Below are positions 1-7,326 of a stretch of 20,652 nucleotides of DNA, one piece after another; position 1 is the first letter of the stretch; every line of letters begins with the position of its first letter. The translations under genes were made by a program, and so were the position numbers. The notes under the pieces are model-generated. The model ran no database searches. It saw nothing but the letters and a program-made list of their open reading frames with translations, and had not been told where the DNA came from. Source of the stretch: JAENVU01 sp046598395. Lineage in GTDB: Bacteria; Actinomycetota; Acidimicrobiia; IMCC26256; JAENVU01. The stretch covers positions 1-20,652 of the forward strand of contig JBKJIQ010000037.1 of NCBI GenBank assembly GCA_046598395.1, read 5' to 3'.

Positions 1-191
1 TCCTTGTTGTGATCGACGGGAAAGATGAAGTTCGACGCGTGGCCGGTGCTGCCACCCGGGTTGGGGAGCGGGCCTTTGTCGATCAGGACCATGTCGGTCC
101 ACCCGAGCCGGGACAGATGTCCAACCAGGCAGTTGCCGACGATGCCGGCTCCGATGACGACGACCTTGGCTTTGGTAGGAAGTTTGCTCAC
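1..191 (-). CDS. N-terminus of a dimethylglycine/sarcosine dehydrogenase-type FAD oxidoreductase (partial, cut by window edge)
   Basis: Only the first 63 residues are inside the window; the rest lies to the left. The fragment opens with a dinucleotide-binding beta-alpha-beta (VVVIGAGIVGN, residues 10-20), followed by LIDKGPL at the end of strand 2 and GGSTGHASNF near residues 47-55. This is the FAD-binding start of the GcvT-linked dimethylglycine/sarcosine dehydrogenase family, where a His in this segment can carry the flavin. Such enzymes oxidatively demethylate dimethylglycine or sarcosine and pass the one-carbon unit to THF through a C-terminal aminomethyltransferase domain, which cannot be seen here. 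The GTG at 189-191 was chosen because a -10-like TAGGCA lies 7 bases upstream, a leaderless arrangement also seen elsewhere in the window. The role fits the betaine catabolic genes nearby. The exact substrate is uncertain. Confidence 0.8.
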   Translation of the reverse strand, partial: MSKLPTKAKVVVIGAGIVGNCLVGHLSRLGWTDMVLIDKGPLPNPGGSTGHASNFIFPVDHNK

Positions 192-198
192 GGTCGTT

Positions 199-204
199 TG
201 CCTA
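199..204 (-). promoter_or_regulatory. Putative -10 box for a leaderless start of the left-edge oxidoreductase
   Basis: On the minus strand the hexamer TAGGCA ends exactly 7 bases before the GTG at 191, so transcription would begin at or next to the start codon. The last base departs from TAnnnT. The spacing matches the better boxes before the proV-type, P450 and betA genes. No clear -35 was seen. Confidence 0.35.
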
Positions 205-507
205 TCACGACGCGTCGGACGCCGCGAAGCCCGGCCCGGCCAATATCTGCGGATGGGTCGAGGTCGTTGCTGGTTCTCGGGGATACGTCTCTGCTCAACT
301 ATTCTCCTGGAGCGCCGTCGCCGGGCCGGAACTTGACGAACCAAACGCTCGGCCCCGTGGAGTTGCTCACCGCGATGTGGCAGTGAGGGCAAGGACCAGG
401 AACAGCCCGCCACCATTGTCCTCAATGAGCGGCGATGTGCTGCTCGCTCGCAACGGAGCAGGCCCCTGGTTGTTCCGGGTGGGTAGTGTCGCCACGTCAT
501 CCTGTGT

Positions 508-524
508 ACCACAGGGACTGTGGT
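508..524 (+). promoter_or_regulatory. Inverted repeat, likely VapBC autoregulatory operator
   Basis: ACCACA, a 5-base spacer (gggac) and TGTGGT form a perfect 6-bp inverted repeat ending 14 bases before the vapB ATG. VapB-type ribbon-helix-helix antitoxins usually bind short inverted repeats over their own promoter, alone or with VapC. The position fits that role. The function is inferred. Confidence 0.5.
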
Positions 525-538
525 GCCATGGGTGGATA

Positions 539-796
539 ATGAAGCGGAACGTCACTCTCCAGCTCGATGACGCCTTGATCCGGAAGGCGAAGGTGATCGC
601 GGCCGAGCGTGACACGTCGGTGAGCCGGCTGGTCGCGGAGCAGATCACGGAACTCGTGGCCCGGGACTCGAGCTACGACCGAGGGCATCGCCGCTACCTC
701 GAACTGACGGGATCGGTGCACGGGTCAAGCGACGGCCGGCGCTTCACCCGAGACGAGCTCCATGATCGAGATGCACTGCGGGACAAACGCGCGTGA
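539..796 (+). CDS. vapB: VapB-type antitoxin (ribbon-helix-helix)
   Basis: An 85-residue protein beginning MKRNVTLQLDDALIRKAK, a ribbon-helix-helix start: one beta strand (NVTLQLDD) followed by two helices through about residue 45. The charged C-terminal tail (about 46-85, rich in Asp, Arg and His) would wrap the toxin. It neutralises VapC and represses the operon as the DNA-binding partner. The ATG at 539 is preferred over an in-frame upstream start at 377 because the fold begins right at this Met, a GGTGG purine stretch lies 4-5 bases upstream, and the inverted repeat at 508-524 would otherwise be coding. Its stop overlaps the vapC start (GTGA), so the two are translationally coupled. VapB naming rests on the partner and the fold; the subfamily is not determined. 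Confidence 0.85.
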   Translation: MKRNVTLQLDDALIRKAKVIAAERDTSVSRLVAEQITELVARDSSYDRGHRRYLELTGSVHGSSDGRRFTRDELHDRDALRDKRA

Positions 797-1209
797 GGTC
801 GTTCGTCGACTCGAATGTCTTGATCTACGCGCACGATGATGCCGAGCCCGCCAAGCAAGCCCGTGCCCGAGCCGTGTTGGCGGAACTCTGGGAGCAACGC
901 TCGGGTGTTCTGAGTGTCCAGGTACTCCAGGAGTTCTACGTCACGGTCACTCGAAAATGGAAGGACCGGGCCGAGGTGATCGACGCGCGAGGCATCGTCG
1001 AGTCGCTCGTGGAATGGTCGCCGTACTCACCGTCGGCCTCCGACGTCGTCGAGGCGATTGATGTGTCGCGGCGGGCTGACCTTTCGTTCTGGGAAGCGCT
1101 GATCATCGTCGCGGCCAAGCGAACCGGATCCGACGTCGTCCTGACTGAGGATCTCAATCATGGCCAAATCGCTGAAGGTGTCAGGATCGAGAATCCGTTC
1201 CTGCTCTAG
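793..1209 (+). CDS. vapC: VapC-type PIN-domain ribonuclease toxin
   Basis: A 138-residue single PIN domain. It starts with FVDSNVLIYAHD, giving the first acidic metal ligand (D6). The second is E47 in VLQEFYV, the third position is E101 in SFWEALI, and the fourth is D120 in LTEDLNHG. PIN toxins use this acidic cluster to bind Mg2+ or Mn2+ and cleave RNA, often a tRNA or rRNA loop. The target cannot be read from the sequence. Most relatives carry Asp in the 'WDALI' motif; here it is Glu, a conservative change that probably keeps activity. The GTG start at 793 overlaps the vapB stop. The gene ends 8 bases from the convergent methyltransferase gene, leaving no room for a separate terminator. Confidence 0.9.
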   Translation: MRSFVDSNVLIYAHDDAEPAKQARARAVLAELWEQRSGVLSVQVLQEFYVTVTRKWKDRAEVIDARGIVESLVEWSPYSPSASDVVEAIDVSRRADLSFWEALIIVAAKRTGSDVVLTEDLNHGQIAEGVRIENPFLL

Positions 1210-1217
1210 TTGGGCGG

Positions 1218-2753
1218 CTACTCGAACGCATCGGGGAGAACCGCTTTGCGCTTGGTGATGTAGGCCCGCAGTTCTTCGTCGATGGCATCGTCGATCGGTG
1301 GCGGCTCGTAGCTCGCAAGCCGGCTTTTCCAGATCACGTTGGCGCGCTGCGCAGCATCGAGCGAGCCCTCTTCGCTCCACTGCTCGAAGCTGCCGTTGTC
1401 GGCCACCTCGGAGCGGTAGAACGCGGTCTCGAAGTTGGCGAGGGTGTGCGCGGTGCCGAGGAAGTGCACACCAGGTTCCTGCTCACGAAACGCGTCCATT
1501 GCCTGACCGTTATCGGAGAGATCAAGACCGCGGGCGAAGGTCGCCATCATCCCGAGTTGGTCCTCATCGATGACGAACTTCTCGTACCCGATGGCGAGGC
1601 CGCCCTCGAGCCACCCGGCCGCGTGGAGCACGAAGTTCACCCCGGCCATGAGCGTGGGGATCAGGGTGGATGCCGACTCGTACGCCGCTTGGGCATCGGG
1701 GACCTTCGACGCCGTGAGCGCGCCCCCAGAACGGAACGGCACGCCGAGTCGACGCGCCAGCGCCGCGCAGGTGTAGAGGACGATCGCGGGTTCGGGAGTT
1801 CCGAATGTGGGTGCGCCGGTTTGCATGGACATCGAACTCGCGAACGAACCGAAGATCACGGGTGCTCCGGGCCGTACCAGCTGCACGAATGCCATACCCG
1901 CAAGTGCTTCGGCGAGCGTTTGCGCGGCGACGGCGGCAGACGTTGTCGGGGCCATGGCTCCCGCGAGGATGAAGGGCGTGATGATGGTGCCCTGGTTGTG
2001 CTCGGCGTACACGCGGGCGGCTTCGAGCATCGACGCGTCCCACACCAGCGGTGAGGACGCGTTGATGAGGCTCGTCATGACCGTGCGGCCCTGGAGGTCG
2101 CCGCCGAACCCGATCCGTGCGAGCTCGAAGCTGTCTTCGGCTCGGGTGCCTGCGGTGACGGAACCCATGAACGCCTTGTCGCTGTAGCGCAAGTGCGCGT
2201 AGACCATGTCGAGGTGGCGCTTGCTCACGGGGACGTCGACGGGTTCGCACACGGTCCCGCCCGAGTGGTGCAAGTTCGGAGAGAGGTACGCGAGCTTCAC
2301 GAAGTTTTCGAAGTCGTCAAGGGTCGCGTACCGTCGGCCGTGGTCCAGATCTTGGACGAACGGCGACCCATAGTTCGGCGCGAAGACCGTGGCATCGCCG
2401 CCGATCTGCACGTTGTTCGCCGGGTTGCGAGCATGTTGGATGTAGGTGCGGGGTGCCGTTGCCTGGACAAGCTGGCGACACAGGCCGCGCGGGAAGCGGA
2501 CGCGGGTGCCCGAGACGTCCGCGCCCGCACCGGTGAACAGTTCGATGGCGAGGGGATAGTCGCGGATTTCGATGCCGACCTCTTCGAGGATGGTGTCGGC
2601 GTTGTGTTCGAGGGTCTCGAGGCCCTCGGTGGATACCAGCTCGTACGGCATGAGTGCGCGGGTGAGGAACGGCTCGCGTTCCACCACGTTCGCGGCCCGC
2701 ACTGCTTGACGTCCGGCTCGTCCGCCGCTGCGCCGTCCTCTGGATTCCGACAT
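1218..2753 (-). CDS. MttB-family (non-pyrrolysine) corrinoid methyltransferase, glycine betaine-type candidate
   Basis: A 511-residue member of the trimethylamine methyltransferase (MttB, COG5598) superfamily, a TIM-barrel enzyme that moves a methyl from an amine to the cobalt of a partner corrinoid protein. The frame is open from end to end with no internal TAG, so it is not a pyrrolysine enzyme. Such homologues include MtgB, which demethylates glycine betaine to dimethylglycine. Family-like segments include the N-terminal LEHNADTILEEVGIEIRD (about 48-65), the central NASSPLVWD and the glycine-rich GLAIGYEKFVIDED near the C-terminus. The first 25 residues are Arg/Gly-rich and probably disordered. 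The ATG at 2753 has a good Shine-Dalgarno (GAGAGGGA) 3 bases upstream. It is the last gene of the corrinoid operon, 10 bases after the activator. Betaine as substrate is inferred from the transporter and choline oxidation genes; other quaternary amines remain possible. Confidence 0.88.
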   Translation of the reverse strand: MSESRGRRSGGRAGRQAVRAANVVEREPFLTRALMPYELVSTEGLETLEHNADTILEEVGIEIRDYPLAIELFTGAGADVSGTRVRFPRGLCRQLVQATAPRTYIQHARNPANNVQIGGDATVFAPNYGSPFVQDLDHGRRYATLDDFENFVKLAYLSPNLHHSGGTVCEPVDVPVSKRHLDMVYAHLRYSDKAFMGSVTAGTRAEDSFELARIGFGGDLQGRTVMTSLINASSPLVWDASMLEAARVYAEHNQGTIITPFILAGAMAPTTSAAVAAQTLAEALAGMAFVQLVRPGAPVIFGSFASSMSMQTGAPTFGTPEPAIVLYTCAALARRLGVPFRSGGALTASKVPDAQAAYESASTLIPTLMAGVNFVLHAAGWLEGGLAIGYEKFVIDEDQLGMMATFARGLDLSDNGQAMDAFREQEPGVHFLGTAHTLANFETAFYRSEVADNGSFEQWSEEGSLDAAQRANVIWKSRLASYEPPPIDDAIDEELRAYITKRKAVLPDAFE

Positions 2754-2763
2754 CAGATCCCTC

Positions 2764-4782
2764 TCATGGTTGCGGCCGGCGGCCGCGGCGCCGACCCGCG
2801 GCTGTGGGCACTCGGCGCTCCGGCAGCGCGATGATCGCAGACAGGTGTGGGGTTGGCGCGGTGGAGTGGGGGAATCCCATCGCGGCGATGAACAATTCCT
2901 GGAACCGAGGTTCGATCGCCGTCTCCAACTTGACGACGTGCTTCACCGCCTCCTCCATCTCCCGCCGCTGCTCGCCCGAGACCAGCGCCCGCACTGCGCC
3001 CGCGCCGGCGGCGTTGCCGACGCCGCGCACCGCATCCAACGGAGCGTCGGGTACGAGGCCCAACACCATCGCGTACAGCGGGTCGATGTGTGCGCCGAAC
3101 GCACCCGCGAGGCGGACATCGTTGATCTCCGTCAGACCCGCGTGCTCCATCAACAGGTCGATCCCGGCGCGCAGCGCGGCTTTCGCGAGTTGGATGGCGC
3201 GGACGTCGTTCTGAGTAATGAGGAGGCGCGTGGTCTCAGATTCGAATAGGACGTAGGCGAAGGTGCGGCCATCCGCGATCACGCGATCGGTGAAACCCGC
3301 CGATTCACCCCGGATGGTTCCGTCGGCATCGATCACGCCCGCAAGGAAGAGTTCGGCGATCGCCTCCACGATCCCCGACCCGCAGACGCCAGTGACTGCG
3401 GGTGCGGCCGCGGTGAAGTCGGGATCGTCGCTCCACCGGTCCGAGCCGATGACCTTCGCCCGCGGCGAGAGCGTGGCCCGATCGACGCGCACTCGCTCGA
3501 TCGCGCCCACGCTTGCACGCTGGCCACAACTGATTTGTGCGCCTTCGAACGCCGGTCCGGTGGGACTCGATGCCGCGAAGACCGTATCGAGCGAGCCGAG
3601 AACGATCTCCGCGTTGGTGCCGATGTCCACGAGGAGTTGTGGATCTTCCGATCGATAGGGGCCCTCGGAGAGCATCGCGGCCGCAGTGTCGGCGCCGACA
3701 TGACCCGCGATGCATGGCCCCACGTACACGGCCGCATTTGGAAGGTCGAGATCGAGTGCACGAGCCGACGTCTGGACCGCTTCGTCGGTCGCGAGTTCGA
3801 AGGGTGCGGTGCCGAGTGGCGTGGGGTCGAGACCCAAGACCAAATGATGCATGATCGGATTGCCGACGATCACGACGTCGAGAATATGAGCGCGTTCGAT
3901 ACCGGCATCGGCGCAGAGTTCGTCCGCCAGTTCGTCGAGCGCCACGCGTACCGCCTCAGTGAGCGCCACCTCGCCACCCGGGTTCATCATCACGTAGGAC
4001 ACGCGACTCATGAGGTCTTCGCCGAACCGAATCTGGGGGTTCATGCGGCCGTGGGAACCCAGCACCTCACCGGAACCGAGATGGCAAAGGTGACCGGCGA
4101 TCGTGGTGGAGCCGACGTCGATCGCGATGCCGTACACGGCGTCGGTGAATCCAGGGAATGCTGCGACCAACCGAGGGGGACCGAGGGGATCGACGCGACG
4201 GAGCGCCACGGTTCCCGCGCGCGGCTCCCCAGCGAACGCGGGGTGCAGTTGGTGAAGGGCCGACGGATCGACGGCACCGAAGAGCAACTCATGTTGGCCA
4301 TGCAACGCACGCCGGAGCGCACTCACGAGGCTGGTGCCGTCCATCTCCGGTGGCGGCAGTTCAAGGTAGGCCAGCGTCACGAGCGGATCGACGGTCAGGT
4401 TGTGGACGTCCACCGACTTGCGGACCACCTGGCGATGTACCTGGCTCGCGGCGGGGACGTCGATGACCGCGTCGCGCTGGATCGTTGCGGAGCAACCAAG
4501 CCGCGCGGCCGCGGCGATCGGTCTCGCCGTGCGCGGATTTTCTTCGAGGTCACCGGGTTGGCTGAGGGCATCGTTCGTTGCGGTGATCGACCATTTTGCG
4601 AAGGACCCGACTGACGGAACCACCTGGCAATGGCCGCAAATCCCACGGCCGCCACAGACCGAATCGAGATCGACGCCGAACGCGCGCGCCGCGCCCAACA
4701 CGGTGGTGCCGGCCTCGACCTCACCGGTCAAGCCAGACGGAGTGAACACCACCCGGCACGCAGCGGGACCGGGAGAGTTCAT
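2764..4782 (-). CDS. RamA-like reductive activator of corrinoid protein (2Fe-2S ferredoxin + ASKHA/DUF4445)
   Basis: A 672-residue protein. Residues 10-105 form a plant-type 2Fe-2S ferredoxin domain with C43, C49, C52 and C97 (C-x5-C-x2-C then a distant C). After a linker comes an actin-like ATPase core: IAIDVGSTTIAG is phosphate loop 1, LLVDIGTNAEIVLG the second, VTGVCGSGIVEAI a later glycine-rich loop, and AGAFGAHIDP plus VGNAAGAGAVRAL close the DUF4445 part. Proteins of this family (COG3894, RACo/RamA functional class) use ATP to reduce inactive Co(II) corrinoid back to Co(I). Here the client is presumably the MttC-like protein of the same operon. RamA itself has 4Fe-4S clusters; the plant-type 2Fe-2S domain makes this one closer to the RACo layout. 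Its ATG overlaps the upstream stop (ATGA), so it is translationally coupled. The last residues (RRRGRRPQP) are basic. Confidence 0.9.
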   Translation of the reverse strand: MNSPGPAACRVVFTPSGLTGEVEAGTTVLGAARAFGVDLDSVCGGRGICGHCQVVPSVGSFAKWSITATNDALSQPGDLEENPRTARPIAAAARLGCSATIQRDAVIDVPAASQVHRQVVRKSVDVHNLTVDPLVTLAYLELPPPEMDGTSLVSALRRALHGQHELLFGAVDPSALHQLHPAFAGEPRAGTVALRRVDPLGPPRLVAAFPGFTDAVYGIAIDVGSTTIAGHLCHLGSGEVLGSHGRMNPQIRFGEDLMSRVSYVMMNPGGEVALTEAVRVALDELADELCADAGIERAHILDVVIVGNPIMHHLVLGLDPTPLGTAPFELATDEAVQTSARALDLDLPNAAVYVGPCIAGHVGADTAAAMLSEGPYRSEDPQLLVDIGTNAEIVLGSLDTVFAASSPTGPAFEGAQISCGQRASVGAIERVRVDRATLSPRAKVIGSDRWSDDPDFTAAAPAVTGVCGSGIVEAIAELFLAGVIDADGTIRGESAGFTDRVIADGRTFAYVLFESETTRLLITQNDVRAIQLAKAALRAGIDLLMEHAGLTEINDVRLAGAFGAHIDPLYAMVLGLVPDAPLDAVRGVGNAAGAGAVRALVSGEQRREMEEAVKHVVKLETAIEPRFQELFIAAMGFPHSTAPTPHLSAIIALPERRVPTAAGRRRGRRPQP

Positions 4783-5120
4783 GCGGATGCTTCTGGGTCG
4801 TACCCTCGGTTCGCCGCGATCGCGGTGAGTCGTTCACGCGAGTACGAAGCCTCGAACCTCGCCGCGGCGGTGTCGGCCGCGGCTTGGAGTTCCGCGGGGG
4901 AAGCCGAGCTGGAGAGCGGCAGGGACTTGCGTCGCCATTCCGCCACGTAGCCCGATGCTTGGGTGAGTTCGGCGGCCATTGCGGCTTCGTCGACGGCGCG
5001 CTGGAACCGCCGGGGGAGGATGGCCTGGTAGCGGGTACGGCCCGATTGTGCGTTCACTTGCGTGGGGATGTCACGCCACCAGATCGTGACGAGTTGGGTG
5101 GCCACGTCAGGCCGCCGCAT
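4779..5120 (-). CDS. Small PF13769 ('virulence factor') family protein of the corrinoid operon
   Basis: A 113-residue protein. The segment LVTIWWRDIPTQVNAQSG (about 10-27), then LPRRFQRAVDEAAMAA and YVAEWRR, matches my recollection of the family Pfam labels Virulence_fact (PF13769). The name is historical; I know of no defined biochemical activity. In other bacteria I recall it beside DUF1638, MttC-like and MttB-like genes, which points to corrinoid methyl transfer rather than virulence. It has no signal peptide, membrane segment or Cys pair, and so should be a cytosolic partner or assembly factor. The ATG at 5120 overlaps the DUF1638 gene by 14 bases. An alternative GTG at 5105, just past that stop, would remove five residues; neither has a strong Shine-Dalgarno. 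The C-terminus overlaps the ramA-like start by 4 bases. Confidence 0.75.
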   Translation of the reverse strand: MRRPDVATQLVTIWWRDIPTQVNAQSGRTRYQAILPRRFQRAVDEAAMAAELTQASGYVAEWRRKSLPLSSSASPAELQAAADTAAARFEASYSRERLTAIAANRGYDPEASA

Positions 5121-5761
5121 TGGTAGGCGCAGTGGTGGTGAGAGCAGTAGCGGTGGGCGCCGTAGCGGTGAGCGCAGTGGACACGGCCGTGGCGAACGGG
5201 CCCAGCCCAACGTGGCGATGAACGAAGGCGAGGCCCAGCTGCTCCGCAGCGCGGTGGCCGAGGTCGAGGAGTCGCGGATCGTCGGACTGCGACAACAAGA
5301 CCATGCGGGTGTAGTGGGCGAAGTACTGGTCACGAAGCTCCGGATGGCGATCGAGGCCGAGCCCTTGCACCACGAGCGCCTCGAAGTGACGCGCCAAGAA
5401 ATCGGTGAGATAGAAGGTGCCGAGTTCGGCTGCACTGATCGCGGCGAACGAATCGGCGCCGGCGAAGAACTCGTAGCAGTGCGCGCCCGGGAGCCGCGTG
5501 GCGCCGAGGTGGTCGACGACGGGATCAAGCAGCCCGCCGGTTCCACAGTCGGCGTAGGCGACGAACACCCGGTCATGCGGTTCGGCTGTCGCCACTGCAT
5601 CCTCGACGGCGGTGGGAATCTCCGATGGACGGTTGTGCAGGTTGGCCGGGAGATACACGACATCGAAATGCGTTGCGTCGCCGTTGATCTGTGCAAGCAC
5701 GGAGCGCAGTTCCCGAGCGAGTGCGCCGCACGCGACCACGAGCGTGCGGGCGGCGTTGGCG

Positions 5762-5769
<8 letters not shown>
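5107..5769 (-). CDS. DUF1638 family protein of the corrinoid operon
   Basis: About 220 residues from a GTG at 5769, which overlaps the corrinoid-protein stop by 8 bases; a second GTG at 5775 is also possible. Recognisable DUF1638 segments are LVVACGALARE (10-20), YLPANLHNRPSEI (39-51), VAYADCGTGGLLD (70-82) and GAHCYEFFAG (96-104). They place conserved C14, C75 and C98 plus H45 in loops that could line a metal or substrate site. The biochemical role of the family is not established to my knowledge. Its fixed place between a corrinoid carrier and its activator suggests work on the methyl-corrinoid, for example methyl transfer onward or cofactor handling (inference). The C-terminal 24 residues are an Ala/Thr repeat tail (TALTA, TAPTA, TALTT, TAPTN) encoded by 15-bp units, unlike the globular part and probably dispensable. 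Confidence 0.82.
5117..5176. repeat. Four degenerate 15-bp tandem units at the 3' end of the DUF1638 gene
   Basis: Units lie at 5117-5131, 5132-5146, 5147-5161 and 5162-5176. The last two agree at 13 of 15 bases, unit 2 agrees with the last unit at 12 of 15, and the first is more worn. On the coding strand each unit gives a pentapeptide of the type T-A-(L/P)-T-(A/T/N). The array keeps the reading frame and may change length by slippage. Confidence 0.7.
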
Positions 5770-6472
<703 letters not shown>

Positions 6473-6489
6473 GGACTCTGGATCCCGTC

Positions 6490-6524
6490 TTTCCACGATG
6501 CGGTTAGCATCCGCAGCGTGGAAA
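6490..6524. promoter_or_regulatory. 35-bp dyad between the corrinoid operon and iclR-type gene (likely IclR operator)
   Basis: Arms TTTCCACG (6490-6497) and CGTGGAAA (6517-6524) are perfect complements. Inside them TGCGG (6499-6503) pairs with CCGCA (6511-6515) around a 7-base centre, giving 13 of 14 paired positions. It sits midway in the 89-bp divergent region. IclR regulators often repress from such sites between their own gene and the target operon. Binding by the adjacent regulator is inferred. Confidence 0.7.
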
Positions 6525-6529
6525 GGGTA
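6524..6529 (-). promoter_or_regulatory. Candidate -10 box of the corrinoid operon
   Basis: On the minus strand TACCCT (TAnnnT) overlaps the outer edge of the dyad by one base, placing a start site near 6517 and a leader of about 45 bases. A regulator on the dyad would block it. No clear -35 is visible, so this is tentative. On the plus strand TAGCAT at 6505-6510, inside the dyad, could serve the regulator gene in the same way. Confidence 0.35.
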
Positions 6530-6561
6530 CCGCAACCCAGACCCGCAGCCGGTGGTGTCTG

Positions 6562-7299
6562 ATGGCCGACGGCGTGCAGTCGATCGACCGCGCGTTCTCC
6601 GTGTTGCGCGTACTGGCCACTGCATCGGGTGGCGTCAGCGACGTGGCCCGGCGGACCGGCTTGCCGGTAAGTACCTGTGCCCGTTTGCTCGGCTCGTTGG
6701 AATCGCTCGGTGCGGTCGAGCGACTCGATCCCGGACCCACATTTCGGATCGGGCCGACGGTCGCGCAACTCGCCGGGGCGGTTGACCCTGGCGTCGAGTT
6801 GGTGCGCCACGCGCATGTCCATCTGGAATCGTTGGTTGCCGCCGTAGGGGAAACCGCGGGGATCTCGGTGCCGGACGGTTCGCGAGCGGTTCGGTATCTC
6901 GACCAGGTCGACTCGGGCCAAGAGGTCACGCTCCAGGACTGGACCGGCGAGCGGGTCCCGCTGCATGTCGTATCGAGCGGGTTGGTGTTCCTGGCGAGCT
7001 GTTCGACGTCGGAGGTCACCGACTATTGCGCCGCCGGGTTGGAGCGGTTCACGGAACACACTACGACGCGCGCCGGCGAACTCCGCCGGCGCCTGACCCA
7101 GATTCGGGCCGATGGCTATGCCTGGACCGTCGAGGAGTTCGCCGACGGCATCAGTTCGGTTGCGGCCCCCATCCGCGACGCCACGGGTGGCGTGGCGGCC
7201 GCGCTACATGTGCACGGGCCGACCTACCGCCTCCGCCCGTCGAACCGCGTGGTCACCCGCGCCGTCCTTGCCACCGCTGCCCAACTTTCCCGCGCCTGA
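6562..7299 (+). CDS. IclR-family transcriptional regulator
   Basis: A 245-residue protein with an N-terminal winged helix-turn-helix (about 5-65: SIDRAFSVLRVLATASGGVSDVARRTGLP, recognition helix STCARLLGSLESLGAVERL) and a C-terminal GAF-like effector domain (about 75-245). The domain order and length match the IclR family, which binds DNA as dimers or tetramers and senses small catabolic ligands. It is divergent from the corrinoid operon across the 35-bp dyad and directly precedes the betaine/choline transporter, so it probably controls both; choline, betaine or a breakdown product is the likely ligand (inference). The ATG at 6562 follows a GGTGGTG purine stretch. The gene ends 27 bases before the ATPase gene. 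Confidence 0.9.
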   Translation: MADGVQSIDRAFSVLRVLATASGGVSDVARRTGLPVSTCARLLGSLESLGAVERLDPGPTFRIGPTVAQLAGAVDPGVELVRHAHVHLESLVAAVGETAGISVPDGSRAVRYLDQVDSGQEVTLQDWTGERVPLHVVSSGLVFLASCSTSEVTDYCAAGLERFTEHTTTRAGELRRRLTQIRADGYAWTVEEFADGISSVAAPIRDATGGVAAALHVHGPTYRLRPSNRVVTRAVLATAAQLSRA

Positions 7300-7313
7300 C
7301 CGAGCAGAACTCG

Positions 7314-7319
7314 TAGGGT
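7314..7319 (+). promoter_or_regulatory. Putative -10 box for a leaderless proV-type transcript
   Basis: TAGGGT fits TAnnnT and ends 7 bases before a GTG at 7327, so a transcript could start at the initiation codon. It lies in the 27-bp gap after the iclR-type gene and could give the transporter its own promoter. No -35 is evident. Confidence 0.45.
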
Positions 7320-7326
7320 GCGAGCC

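Larger units (their letters stand above)
192..538. other. Intergenic region between divergent oxidoreductase and vapBC
   Basis: This 347-base stretch separates two divergent transcription units. I see no convincing gene: the open frames crossing it on both strands are short, have no recognisable motif, and one merely extends vapB upstream. It should hold both promoters. On the minus side the -10-like box at 199-204 abuts the oxidoreductase start. On the plus side there is an inverted repeat at 508-524 just before vapB. A 10-bp palindrome CGACGCGTCG lies at 208-217, close to the minus-strand start. No tRNA, terminator or mobile-element end was found. Confidence 0.6.

Noticed and set aside
377..538. 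54-residue upstream extension of the VapB antitoxin
   Set aside because: The ribbon-helix-helix fold starts at the Met encoded at 539, and the extension would cover the inverted repeat expected to be the operator.
1218..2753. Pyrrolysine readthrough in the MttB homologue
   Set aside because: The frame is open across its whole length with no internal TAG; its first stop is the one at 1218-1220, where the protein reaches family length.
3535..4614. Open frame of 359 codons on the plus strand
   Set aside because: It lies wholly antisense to the activator gene with its clear ferredoxin and ASKHA motifs. The translation is rich in Arg, His, Asp and Glu with no motif, as expected for the complement of a high-GC gene.
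6473..6625. 51-residue N-terminal extension of the corrinoid protein
   Set aside because: It would read through the 35-bp dyad and into the iclR-type gene, and the extra residues are Arg/Pro-rich without family similarity. The family start at 6472 is preferred.
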